DNA from: Hexactinellida sp. DTS-2022
Taxonomy: Eukaryota > Porifera > Hexactinellida
Reading direction: 5' to 3'
Assembly (NCBI GenBank): GCA_028753945.1
Contig: JAPNXP010000004.1
Location: 558,001-622,000 of the forward strand
DNA length: 64,000 nt
Positions 54,461 to 64,000 of this stretch are shown one piece after another. Within the stretch, counting starts at the first letter, position 1. Every line of letters begins with the position of its first letter. The translations under genes were made by a program, and so were the position numbers. Under the pieces are notes generated by a model. The model was given only the letters and a program-made list of their open reading frames with translations. It searched no databases and had not been told where the DNA came from.

Positions 54461-54788
54461 TGTGTGTGTGTTTGCCCGGATTGTATTAAAGTGATTGAGG
54501 GAATAGAAACCGCAATTAATATTGGGATATAAACTAACTTTCAAATGTTATAATAGGTAAACAAGTATGCTGAACACGAATTTCGCATTAATAAAATTAT
54601 AATATGAATATTTGTTGTTGTTGTTGTTTACACAAATAGGTCAACAAATTAATGAAAATTCAAAATCATAACGTCCCTTTCTACCATTTCCATGGTAGAA
54701 AGTGTGAGGAGTAAGGCCGCACAGTGGCCGTTAACTTGAGGTGAGTAGCACTGATCTGTCGCAAAGCGACCGAGACCGAAGGGCTCGT
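54350..54788 (+). mobile_element. Helitron-like family B copy, directly behind family A copy
   Basis: It starts ATTATTAAATCTCGATTG one to two bases after the 3' end of the family A copy. It has a long (GT)n tract (54367-54475), TTGCCCGGATTGTATTAAAG, one 140-bp unit, CGTCCCTTTCTACCATTTCC, GTAGCACTGATCTGTCGC, and ends GGGCTCGT at 54788. The two families are thus joined head to tail. Confidence 0.75.
54362..54475. repeat. (GT)n microsatellite
   Basis: About 50 GT units with a few TTTG interruptions. The same tract occurs at the equivalent place in the copies at 2420 and 8405, so it belongs to the element. Confidence 0.97.
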
Positions 54789-55293
54789 ACTTATTAAACT
54801 TATACGCTAGTTTTGTGAGCCGTCATTAGTTGTCGATATTTCGGCTAGTTTTTTCTAAGGTTGTCATTTGTTCGACTCTGTATCGTTTGAAGCCACCCGA
54901 TAATATGCAATTCCATGAAAAATTTAAATGAAACAATTTCTAATACAGGAAACGATATTGAGAGAGTTTGTCTTGGAATGAAATCAGCAGGCCAAGAAAG
55001 AAAACAAGTAATTAATGGTGATCAACGCGCAGTTTAAAAACATAATTAACAACGGGAATATATATACCTTTGGAATACCTGAAAGCGATAAGTTACACAT
55101 CAGGAAAGATTAACGCACTAGAATATTTTAATAATAATGAAGATATTTCAATATTTATAATGACAACCTTAGCAAAACCGAAAAAACCTAAACCTATCCA
55201 TTTCGTTATATCCGACTTCGTAATGACAGATCAGTATTATTTTATGTAATTAATATTCTTGAGAAAATCTATATACTGTAGATTATATAGTTA
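54789..55293. other. Intergenic, nothing recognised
   Basis: AT-rich, with no gene and no paired ends. Confidence 0.4.
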
Positions 55294-55460
55294 ACGAGTC
55301 TTTCGGCCTCGGTCGTTTCGCGACGGATCACTCTCTTTGTTCGTTCGTGTTAGTCACTACACAATTACCGGCCGTTCCGTGCCTTTCCCTCCTCATTAAA
55401 CAATAATATTAATAACAAATGAGTTAACCTGTGGCTAGTGAATCACACAATACTAAACCT
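55294..55460 (-). mobile_element. Helitron-like family A 3' end, truncated
   Basis: On the minus strand it ends CGAGGCCGAAAGACTCGT, preceded by GTCGC-GAA-ACGAC, GAACGAACAAAGAGAGTGAT and TGTGGCTAG-type body sequence as at 54170-54347. The 5' part is missing. Confidence 0.68.
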
Positions 55461-56020
55461 CTAAAATTGATTCAGGGTTGTGATTAGTCACGTAAGTTAT
55501 GTAAAGATTTCACAGGATTTATAGGACGGAATCAAAATATTTTCGGATTTCTCCGCTTAATTGGGTCAAAGTAACCGAGGTGTCTCTATTAAGCGGTGTC
55601 GACTATATTTATATGTTCATACCGTATATATAGCTCACAATATTTATAATATCATATATAACTATACTTGGTTGATTCTAATTAGTTTTTTAATAATTAA
55701 CAACCGTAAACTTCAAAGGGATCAAATTTCTATGAAAATTCTGGCCCAAGGGGAATCCAATTAATTGCGAAACGTTTGTCCCTAGATACTTATGTAATTG
55801 GTGCCCAATTAATCAAACAAATTTATTTATCAATGATTTAGTGATAAATTATTGTATATATGTATAAATTATATATAAAAGTTATAAAGATTCGAGTTAG
55901 CTCTCTTTGAAATATATATATTAGCATATTTTGAAAAAAATTAGATTCATAATTGAAATTAATTTCACAATCGACTTAGCCGAATTTAATAAATTTTAGT
56001 GCTGAAACGAATATTCGAAA
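55461..56020. other. Intergenic; weak MITE-like end
   Basis: GGATTTCTCCGCTTAATTGGGTC...TATTAAGCGG at 55546-55600 resembles a CCGCTTAA-type MITE end also seen near 30370-30415. No complete element was found. Confidence 0.35.
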
Positions 56021-56189
56021 TGTTTATGTGCCCAACTCGATTTAATTGCGGGCCACATTGGGTTCTTCAAATATTTTTTTATTTAGAGAGAGATTAGTTG
56101 GAGTATCCAAGCGGAAATTGAACAGAAAATGTTAAGAAATACATGTAAAATCATGACAGACTACATAAATGATAAAAAATATTAACCGG

Positions 56190-57602
56190 TGAAACAGCCC
56201 AGATTATACCCCCGTCCTCGAATAACCCCGGGTATAATCTGTCCTAGCCCAGATTATTCCCGGGGTTATTCTGTCCTAGGACTGATTATACCCCCGGGTA
56301 TGAAGTGGGCTAGCCCAAAATATACCCCCCTAGCCCAGATTATACCCCCATGGGGATATAATCTGGGCTAGGACATAATATACCTGGGTATAATCTGGGC
56401 TAGGACAGAATATACCTGGGTATAATCTGGGCTAGGACAGAATATACCTGGGTATAATCTGGGCTAGGACAGAATATACCTGGGTATAATCTGGGCTATG
56501 ACAGAGTATACCTGGGTATAATCTGGCTAGGACAGAATATACTCCCTGGCCTCATTATGTCATGTGCGAAAATGTGGTGCGTGTGGTGTGATAACTTATA
56601 TACGTGTATGTATGCATAAATGTTGCATGCAATATTGTACATACGTACAAGGTACAACAATTTTGAATGAATATCGAACACTCAACAATTCGCATGAAAT
56701 ATCGCAAAACAAATTTGTATGCAACATTCCAAATATACGATGCAACTTTGTTCTACTATCTAATTTCTTCGTATATAAACAAATTAACATATATCCCATC
56801 TCTATGTTGAATAATTCTTGAATATACCGAATTATTCATGAACTATTAACTTTTTGGCAAATTTTGGGTATTCGTGATATGGATAGTTTATTTGCGAAGT
56901 TTACCCGAAGAGAAGTTGAATTTGATCAAATATTTGTTCTCTTGGTAGTTTTAACAATCAATAATGGATTATTCGGCAAAAAGAATAGTTTATAATCTAT
57001 TCACAATTATTTGTCATTTTTTTCAATGAATTAGTACGTATTTAGTTATAAAAATTAAAACCACATAATATAAACTTGTGTTGGGTGTTTTTGTTCAATC
57101 GTCATTCGAAATACAGTGGATGCCGGTTATAAGCACATCGTCGGGAACTGCACTTGATGTGCTTATAACCGGGCATGTTCTTATAACCGACATAATTTAT
57201 ATAGGGTATAATAACCGGTATATTGGTTACCGTTTTCCAACATAGTGTTCTTATATCCGATATGTTCTTATAACCGGCGTGCTTATATCCGACATCTACT
57301 GACTACATATTTGGTAGCCTACTACTACTGTCCCGTTCCGAAAATTGGGTATCTGGATTTTCCGGGACTGTCCCGTTCCGTTCAGAAAATTAGGCATACA
57401 CAATAAGAGAGGGATATATTCTGTCCTAGCCCAGATTATACCCCCAAGGGGGTATAATCTGGGCTAGAGGGGTATATTTTGGGCTAGCCCACTCATATCC
57501 GGGTATAATCTGGCATAGGACAGAATATACTCCCGGGTATATTCTGGTCTAGGACAGATTATACCTGGGTATATACTGATGGGGGGTTAATCTGGGCTGC
57601 TA
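56190..57602. mobile_element. Inverted-repeat element made of CCCAGATTATACCC words
   Basis: The left end CAGCCCAGATTATACCCCC (about 56195) and right end GGGGGGTTAATCTGGGCTG (to about 57599) are inverted. Both arms (56195-56545 and 57405-57600) consist of ATAATCTGGGCTAGGACAGAATATACCTGGGT in either orientation. Five near-perfect 32-bp direct units lie at about 56370-56525. The middle (56546-57404) is unlike the arms and contains a separate MITE. No matching 8-bp duplication was found. GTGCCCAAC/GTTGGGCACCCC words at 56028 and 57651 suggest an older enclosing hAT. Confidence 0.72.
57114..57301. mobile_element. TA-flanked MITE, CAGTGGATGCCGG ends
   Basis: The ends CAGTGGATGCCGGTTATAAG and CTTATATCCGACATCTACTG are inverted, and TA precedes the left end. 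TTCTTATAACCGACAT-like words recur five times inside. It is nested in the preceding element. Confidence 0.75.
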
Positions 57603-57715
57603 CACCGGTTTAAATTTCACGTGGATAAGATCCGGCCCGTGGCCCGTATGTTGGGCACCCCTAGTCTAAACGAACCAATATTCGAATATTCGTCCGTGAT
57701 CTGATTAAGCATATA

Positions 57716-58574
57716 TCTATCTATCTATCTACGTATATGTTAAAAGTGGAATTGTTGTGTGCTTTTTGTGTGTTTGTTTGTGTGTTTGTTGGTCCAGAAT
57801 TAATTGGAAAGACTACGAGTCCCAGAAAGCTGAAAATTTGTATACAGGGGTAATTTTGTAATGCGACAACGATCTACTGGTTTTTTAAACGAAATAATAG
57901 GATTATGACGTCATAAATGCACTTATTTAATTTTAGATGGCTTGACAACATGAAATGAGACACACGTATACCGATTTATGGGAATGTGACGTCACGTAGG
58001 AACTAATTTGGATTCAGCTCTTACAATTTTGATTCGATCGTCAAACAATTTTGTCACATTATAAAACAGAATGTGTTGCATGTCTCTAGAAATTTTTATA
58101 ATTTTCGCATTTAATCTGAGCCAGGCAATAACAAAAATGTAACTTCCAATTCCTGCGTCATTGCACATATTGAGGTTTGACGATTTAATCTTCACCTACA
58201 TTATTTCCGAAATTGTATACTTGATAAATCCAGTTTGGCTTCCATCAGTTTATTTCTATTTGTGATGTATTTAGCTTACGCAATCACATGAGCATACATA
58301 ATAATTACTATCAAAGTAATTCAACTATTTACAAACAATTTTCCTATGCTATTAAAATCCTGGGTTAGCAAATAACATAAATGAATTAAATTAATTAGTT
58401 GACATACTTGGCTCCCAAATAGCAGCATACTGAATTGAGTACGTGTAATTTACAAGTCACAGGTTTAACTTATTTAATATGTTGCGTAGTGTCTAATACG
58501 AACGAACAAAAGTCGCGAAGCGACTTTTGTAAGAGAGTGATCCGTCGCGAAGCGACCGAGACCGAAGGACTCGT
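57716..58574 (+). mobile_element. Helitron-like family A, 859-bp copy
   Basis: The 5' end is TCTATCTATCTACGTATATG, with TTGGTCCAGAATTAATTGG, CCCAGAAAGCTGAAAATTTG and two full TGACGTCA sites (57905, 57988). The body is shared with the reverse copies at 35035, 50870 and 63190. The 3' hairpins AAAGTCGC-GAA-GCGACTTT and GTCGC-GAA-GCGAC end CGAAGGACTCGT at 58574. Confidence 0.75.
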
Positions 58575-59227
58575 TAAATTAAATTAAAGACACAAAATAA
58601 GGTAGGAAATAGTTTTTTTGTAAAGACAATAGTTTAAAACACCCGGATTACTTGGGGTCAAAGGTATAAATAGAAAAACCCCATTTTCGTTTTCACTTTC
58701 AATTGAAATTCAGTTGACTTTCAGTTTCAATTTCATATTCCAGGGAATCCGCGAGTTAATTAATTAATTAATCATAGTTACAAATAATATTAGACACATT
58801 TAGTTATTGAAATACTCAGCTAGTTTATGTAGGAATGTATATTTACGATATCGCTAATCTAAACAAAAATCATGTTGTCGAAAAGTAACAAACGAATCCT
58901 CGTTGCAAACGAACATTTTTCAAACGAATATTCGTTTACAAACTAACGAATATTCGGTATATTCGGTATCTTCGTTGATGTTAGTTAGGTGACCCATCTC
59001 ACCCATGATCCATGGCCCACTCTGATGCATACTTCACCTGTTTATATTGTTAAATAGTTAAAACTCTGTGTATGTGTGTCGTTTGTTTGTTTGTTCAATC
59101 AGATAATATCTTTTGAGATTCATGGGTTTTTCAAATTCTGAATATAATCAGATTAGTAAATGAATATTCAGGTAATACTCAATTTCCAATTGTTTAATCT
59201 TACCAAACTTACACATCAATAATTCGC

Positions 59228-59404
59228 GTTTCCTGAACACGATGGTTCGCGAATCCTGACTCGATGACTCGCGAGTCCTGACTCGAGTCACCGAGTCAAT
59301 GGACTCGTGACAAATTTCGGTGACTCGAGTCACCGAGTCTGACTCGATGACTCGCTTTGACTCGCGGGTCATCGAGTCAATCAAGTGACTCGTGAAAAGC
59401 CCTG
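59228..59404. mobile_element. GACTCGAGTCA repeat element, one hAT-like end
   Basis: TGACTCG/CGAGTCA words repeat in both orientations about fifteen times. The right edge GAGTCACTTG...AGCCCTG (complement CAGGGCTTTTCACGAGTCAC) looks like a hAT terminus. The left edge is unclear and no target duplication was seen. Confidence 0.6.
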
Positions 59405-59514
59405 GAATTTTCAAGATAATTCCAAAGAAATATCATTATAAAGTGAAAATTTTATTACACAGTTGATCAATGACAAATTTGAATCATACATATTTTCAAA
59501 TAATATTGCTTAAA

Positions 59515-60490
59515 AATAGAAAAAATGTTTCCTACGGTGTACCGTGAGTACAGTCGCCTACTATCTCCATTATAACCTTCTTAAACTGGAGTATAACGAA
59601 TGTCAGTCAATCTGTTCCTGATAATCTTCGAAGAACATTTCCAGATAAGATAAGCGAAGCAGGATTATTATAGAGATCATCGTGAACCACGTGATTGATT
59701 ATAGGGTAAATGTAATATGAAAAATTGTGACGTGCAGTTGAAATGAGTTTCTTCGAGTTATAATTAAATTAAAATGGAAATGGGAAACCGTAAATAATGG
59801 TGAATATACATTGATCTTTTGCAAATGATTTGATGAAATCTTGAGATAAATACAATGTCTCTAGAAGGTTATGGAAAAAGATTGAAACTATGGAAAGAAT
59901 GTTGAATATAACATACAGTATAACCTATTAGCCAATGTGCGCTGTTTATAACGAACTGGATCCCATTCATAATTAACAATGTCACTGATACAAGCTCTGA
60001 GAATGTAAGCAAGTCTTCTACTTTCGCGGATAAAATAGAAGTAGTTGATGAGCATCAGAGAAGGGGCCAATTATGAAAAGTAGTGGGAATATGAATAAAA
60101 TACAACAGGCCAATAATTTACCTGAATATCCCACCAAGCAGTGTACTTGAATAGAGAATCACGGATAGGATGTACGTGGTAACGCTTTTTCAGGAATGTC
60201 GTAAGAATAGAAATGAGAGTTAACATGCTACAAAATAAGATGACCACAAAAATTTGAACCAATCGAGCTGCTGGATAATAATAATATAACCCGATAGATG
60301 GATGGACAAAACAGTTTGGTGTTATTGAGCTGACTCTCTTCCTTACTTCAGGATGTCGAGTTGTATAGGACTATAGGTAATTAATGGTATAGATATCGAA
60401 ATATATAATAAATACAATAATAATCTCAAATGATAAAATACAAATTGTTTACTTTTGTCAATATTGCGCAGTTCATATGTTAATAACTCC
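59515..60490 (-). pseudogene. Degenerate copy of the multipass membrane protein gene
   Basis: It is nearly the same DNA as 44925-45950 and on the same strand. It still reads SLMLINYFYFIRESRRLAYI and LKKRYHVHPIRDSLFKYTAW, but with frame breaks, a small deletion (about 60118) and loss of the N-terminal part. The match includes some of the 3' flank (CAGTTGATCAATGACA). The Helitron-like and inverted-repeat cluster begins right after it. Conservation in most parts suggests a recent duplication that decayed quickly. Confidence 0.85.
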
Positions 60491-60932
60491 AAAACCCCTT
60501 ATGGTTTTGATAAAATTTCCACATTTTTATATATCAAGCATATAGTATATGTTATGGCTTATGGGAAATATGCGAAACTGGGCATTTTGCATAATGCCCA
60601 GGCAATATGCAAAATGCTGGTTTTTGTAGCAATCTGATATTGACTGGGCATTTTGCATGATGCTGATTTTTGTAGTAATTTGCATAATGCCATCATTCCA
60701 ACCAGACAATTTGCATAATGTCCAGCATTTTGCATAATGTCCAGCAATATGCATAATGTCCAGATAATTTGCAAAATGTTCAGCAATATGCAAAGTAACT
60801 TTCACATAGTGATAGTCTTTTTGAGAATTGTTTAATGTTGTTTGTTCGTTCTTAATTGAAAAAATTAAATGTCTACTAAGGGGGGGACCTATCTGAAATT
60901 GTTTTATTTACTATCTGGCTAATTTGAATTTA

Positions 60933-62497
60933 TCTATCTATCTATCTTTATATTAAAAACGCAATTGTTGGGGGCTGACTGAATAGTGGAATCTAGTGGA
61001 ATCTAGTGTAACCTAGTGGAATCCAGTGGAATCTAGTGGAATCCAGTGGAATCTAGTGGAATATAGTGGAATCTAGGGTGACTGAATGGTGGAATCTAGT
61101 GGAATCTAGTGGAATTACTAAATTTTAGTGGAATTGACTGAACGGTGGAATCGAGTGGATTTTCTAAAAACCGACTGAACAGTGGAATCGAGTGGAATCT
61201 TTGACTGAATAGTGGAATCGAGTGGAATCGAGTGGAATCGAGTGGAATTTGACTGAATAGTGGAATCGAGTGGAATTTGACTGAATAGTGGAATCGAGTG
61301 GAATTTGACTGAATAGTGGAATCGAGTGGAATCTAGTGGAATTTGACTGAATAGTGGAATCGAGTGGAATTTGATTAAATTGTTAAACACTACGTATATG
61401 CTATAAGCTACGTGTGTATCATATTACGTTAATTTTCGCCCATGTAAAATTGTTTGCAATGATTAAACTAGTGTTGTGCATGAAGTGGCACAATATGATA
61501 CTAAATTAGTATTCTTACTAATCATCTCTATTGAACTGCCCAATGAATACCAACTGGATTTGATAAGGAATTGTTGATAAATAATGTTAATAAGATGTGT
61601 CTAAATAACATGGTAACAAAGCCTAACTAATAAATCCTATTGTGTCACTTCATGCACAACACTAGTTCAATCATTGCAAACAATTTTACATGGGCGAAAA
61701 TTACCGTAATATGATACACACGTAGCTTATAGCATATACGTAGTGTTTAACAATTTAATCAAATTCCACTCGATTCCACTATCAGTCAAATTCCACTAGA
61801 TTCCACTATTCAGTCAAATTCCACTCGATTCCACTATTCAGTCAAAGATTCCACTCGATTCCACTGTTCAGTCGGTTTTTAGAAAATCCACTCGATTCCA
61901 CCGTTCAGTCAATTCCACTAAAATTTAGTAATTCCACTATATTCCACTAGATTCCACTGGATTCCACTAGATTCCACTAGATTCCACCATTCAGTCACCC
62001 TAGATTCCACTAGATTCCACTAGGTTCCACTAGATTCCACTGGATTCCACTAGATTCCACTGGATTCCACTAGATTCCACTAGATTCCACTATTCAGTCA
62101 GCCCCCAATTGTTGTGTGTTTGTGTGTTTGTCCAGAATTGATTGGAAAGACTACGAGTCCCAGAAAGCTGAAAATTTAGATCCTAGGGTAATTTTGTACT
62201 GCGACAACGATCTATTGGTTTTTGAAGAGAAATACGTATTCACATTTAAAAATGACAAAATACAGTATGTTAGCCAATTAAATTCGAGGGTTTATTAGTA
62301 TGGATCAGATTTGAATTTACAAATTACATTGTGTAGCATTCTTATTAAGGGGACTTTATGAGGAATATATTTAATACACCACAGAGATGTATAATTCTAA
62401 ATGATTACTTTCAAGACGTAGTAAGGCCGCGCAGCGGTCGCCAATTGAGGCGTGAAGCGCCGAACCGTTGCAAAGCGACCGAGACCGAAGGGCTCGT
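60933..62497 (+). mobile_element. Helitron-like family A copy split by a foldback element
   Basis: The 5' part TCTATCTATCTATCTTTATA...GCAATTGTT (60933-60969) resumes at 62107 with AATTGTTGTGTGTTTGTGTG, GTCCAGAATTGATTGG, CCCAGAAAGCTGAAAATTT and CTGCGACAACGATCTATTGG. It ends with the 3' module GGCCGCGCAGCGGTC, GGCGTGAAGCGCC and GACCGAAGGGCTCGT at 62497. Without the insert it is about 420 bp. Confidence 0.75.
60970..62106. mobile_element. 1137-bp foldback element with TAGTGGAATC arms, 7-bp TSD AATTGTT
   Basis: It starts GGGGGCTGACTGAATAGTGG and ends CCACTATTCAGTCAGCCCCC. The arms are nearly complementary over about 500 bp, each containing dozens of TAGTGGAATC/CGAGTGGAATC decamers and then a unique stretch (TATGCTATAAGCTACGTGTG; ATGGGCGAAAATTA side). 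They close on a short loop near 61500-61625. AATTGTT is duplicated at 60963-60969 and 62107-62113, and the empty-site sequence is given by sister copy A2. It has no coding capacity; the superfamily is unclear. Confidence 0.9.
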
Positions 62498-63014
62498 ATT
62501 AATAATACAGAATGTGACAAGTATCAATTGCATTATGCCAATTTAGTGTGACAGCATTATACAAATTGTTTGGACATTATCCATATTGCTGGGCATTATG
62601 CATATTGTTTGGACATTATGCATATTGCTGGACATTATGCAAATTGTCTGGTTGGTATGATGGCATTATGCAAATTGCTGGACATTATGCAAATTGTCTG
62701 GTTGGTATGATGGCATTATGCAAATTGCTGGACATTATGCAAATTGTCTGGTTGGTATGATGGCATTATGCAAATTGCTGGACATTATGCAAATTGTCTG
62801 GTTGGTATGATGGCATTATGCAAATTGCTAGACATTATGCAAATTGTCTAGTTGGTATGATGGCATTATCCAAATTGCTACAAAAACCAGCATTATGCAT
62901 AATGCCCAGGCAATATGCAAATTGCTACAAAAACCAGCATTTTGCATATTGCCCAGTGGATCCCAGAATAGCGGCAGTACGGGTGGAGCTAGGAGAGCGT
63001 CTACAGGCATACGG

Positions 63015-64000
63015 TGGTCTTTTCTATTAATTCTGGATCAACACACAGACAAAAACAATTGTGTTTTTAAATATATGAGCCCGTCGGCCTCGGTCGCTTT
63101 GCGACGGATCACAACCTTTGATAGGTCCTGTTGGACACTATGCAACACAAATAACGGCTGCTTGGCGGCGTTATCCTCCTCAAAAAACATTCATAATTAA
63201 TAAGTTGAACTTGTGACTTGGATTGTAAATTACTCGCACTTAATTTAGTTCAGTGTCTGCTATTCGGGAGCCAAGGTATGCCAAATAATTAATTAATGCC
63301 ATTTACTATTGCTTTTGTATAATAAATTGTTGAATAAATTATTCTCCTTACACTCATCGATTTGCCATGTATAATGAAGATAAATCCTGGGCTAGTAAAT
63401 TGCTATCAAAATTGGTAGTAATCACATGGATATTTTATTGACGTAACTGACAGTAAATTACCAAAGGAACTAACGTAAGTGATGGGAACAAAACTGCATT
63501 AATCAAAGCATGCAATTTTGGAAATATATAGGTGAAGAATACTAAATAATCAACCTCAATTGTGTAGTGAGGCAGCAGTAAGAAGTTATATTCTTTTAGT
63601 AACTGGCGTCAATAAAAAAGTGAAAAATTATACAAATTCGAAGAAAGATATAATATAATATTTTTCAAATTTAATGTGACAAATTTTGTGCAGACTGAAC
63701 CAAAGTTTCAAGGGCTGAATCCCAATTAGTTTCTACGTGACATCATAAACCCATAAAACGCTATACGTGTGTCTCATTTTATGTTGTTTTATTATCTAAA
63801 ATTGTGGCGAATTGGGTAAAAAACTGAGAGGGAATTCCCAAATATGTGCTTTCAATGCCTCTCATGACGTCATAATCACTTTATTTTGTTAAAACAACAA
63901 CAGTAGATATTACCCCAGCATGCAAGTTTTAAGTTCTCTAAAGCATATGATGTTTCCTATTAATTCTGGAGTGACAAACAAACATACACAAAAACAAACA
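63015..64000 (-). mobile_element. Helitron-like family A copies, head-to-tail, run off the window
   Basis: 63077-63185 is a minus-strand 3' module (ends CGAGGCCGACGGGCTC). 63190-64000 continues with the family A body (ACTTGGATTGTAAATTACTC, GGAGCCAAGGTATGCCAAAT, TGACGTCATAATC, CCTATTAATTCTGGAG). Immediately to the left, 63020-63076 is the 5' tip of another minus copy (ATATATTTAAAAACACAATTG, GATCCAGAATTAATAG on that strand). The 5' end of the right copy lies beyond 64000. Confidence 0.68.

Larger units (their letters stand above)
60578..62956. repeat. Large inverted repeat of GCATAATGTCCAGCAAT minisatellite arms
   Basis: The left arm 60578-60795 and right arm 62545-62956 are reverse complements in style and order: CTGGGCATTTTGC ... 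GCTGGTTTTTGTAGCAAT on the left; ATTGCTACAAAAACCAGC ... GCCCAG on the right. The right arm has five exact-period 50-bp units (GTTGGTATGATGGCATTATG at 62651, 62701, 62751, 62801, 62851). Helitron-like copy A3 and the foldback element occupy the loop. No target duplication was identified. Confidence 0.75.

Noticed and set aside
54250-54544. Reading frames of repeated Cys-Val or Thr-His across the (GT)n tract
   Set aside because: Pure translation of a microsatellite inside a transposon; no conserved protein.
61118-61390. Frame of repeated IPLDSTxQS residues
   Set aside because: Translation of the TAGTGGAATC decamer arms of the foldback element.
62548-63200. Frames with repeated Cys-Lys-Leu-Leu and WYDGIMQI units
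   Set aside because: Translation of the 50-bp minisatellite; no start context or family.
1-64000. Retroviral, LTR or Polinton-type element
   Set aside because: No reverse transcriptase, integrase, capsid or envelope motifs and no LTR pairs were seen on either strand.

Overview
This is an AT-rich, repeat-dominated stretch of a metazoan nuclear genome. One gene has a convincing spliceosomal intron (GTGAGT donor, CTATAG acceptor). The other gene content is animal-like: a TRAF-type RING/zinc-finger/MATH protein, TRIM-like coiled-coil plus NHL-propeller proteins, mitochondrial HSP70, a Golgi-type type II glycosyltransferase and a multipass membrane protein. Expanded NHL and multipass families, short or absent introns and dense small DNA transposons would suit a sponge or another early-branching animal. 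That placement is an inference from gene style, not a demonstration. I see no bacterial operon, rRNA, convincing functional tRNA, CRISPR array or retroviral/LTR element.

Layout. 1-2.9 kb: repeat debris, the 5' end of a Helitron-like element and a ZBED5-like hAT transposase fragment. 3.9-5.2 kb: a broken NHL gene. 5.3-9.0 kb: MITE, TIR element, a hAT with a transposase remnant, and a Helitron-like copy. 11.5-12.5 kb: TRAF-like gene. 13.2-14.2 and 22.0-23.0 kb: two nearly identical aldo/keto reductase genes in opposite orientation. Between them lie two FLYWCH/MULE transposase pseudogenes and several hAT elements. 23.1-24.6 kb: four hAT-type elements nested inside one another, each with its own 8-bp target duplication. 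25.0-27.0 kb: mitochondrial HSP70. 28.5-31.6 kb: a two-exon gene for a 726-aa disordered protein. 32-37.2 kb: satellite-bearing hAT elements and a MULE remnant. 37.7-38.9 kb: second NHL gene, with one in-frame TGA. 39.4-43.1 kb: Helitron-like elements with a 12-copy 140-bp array. 44.9-46.1 kb: multipass membrane protein gene, with a degenerate copy at 59.5-60.5 kb. 46.8-49.6 kb: MULE and a nest of MITEs. 51.8-52.9 kb: glycosyltransferase-like gene, with an inverted fragment at 50.2-50.6 kb. 53-64 kb: mostly Helitron-like copies and inverted-repeat elements.

The cellular genes do not form an evident pathway; they are unrelated genes scattered among transposons. The strongest organisation is in the mobile DNA. 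(i) A large set of hAT-type non-autonomous elements has 8-bp target duplications. (ii) Two Helitron-like families differ in body but share one hairpin-string 3' end. (iii) Many TIR elements have interiors built from their own private short tandem repeat. Nesting gives a readable relative chronology.
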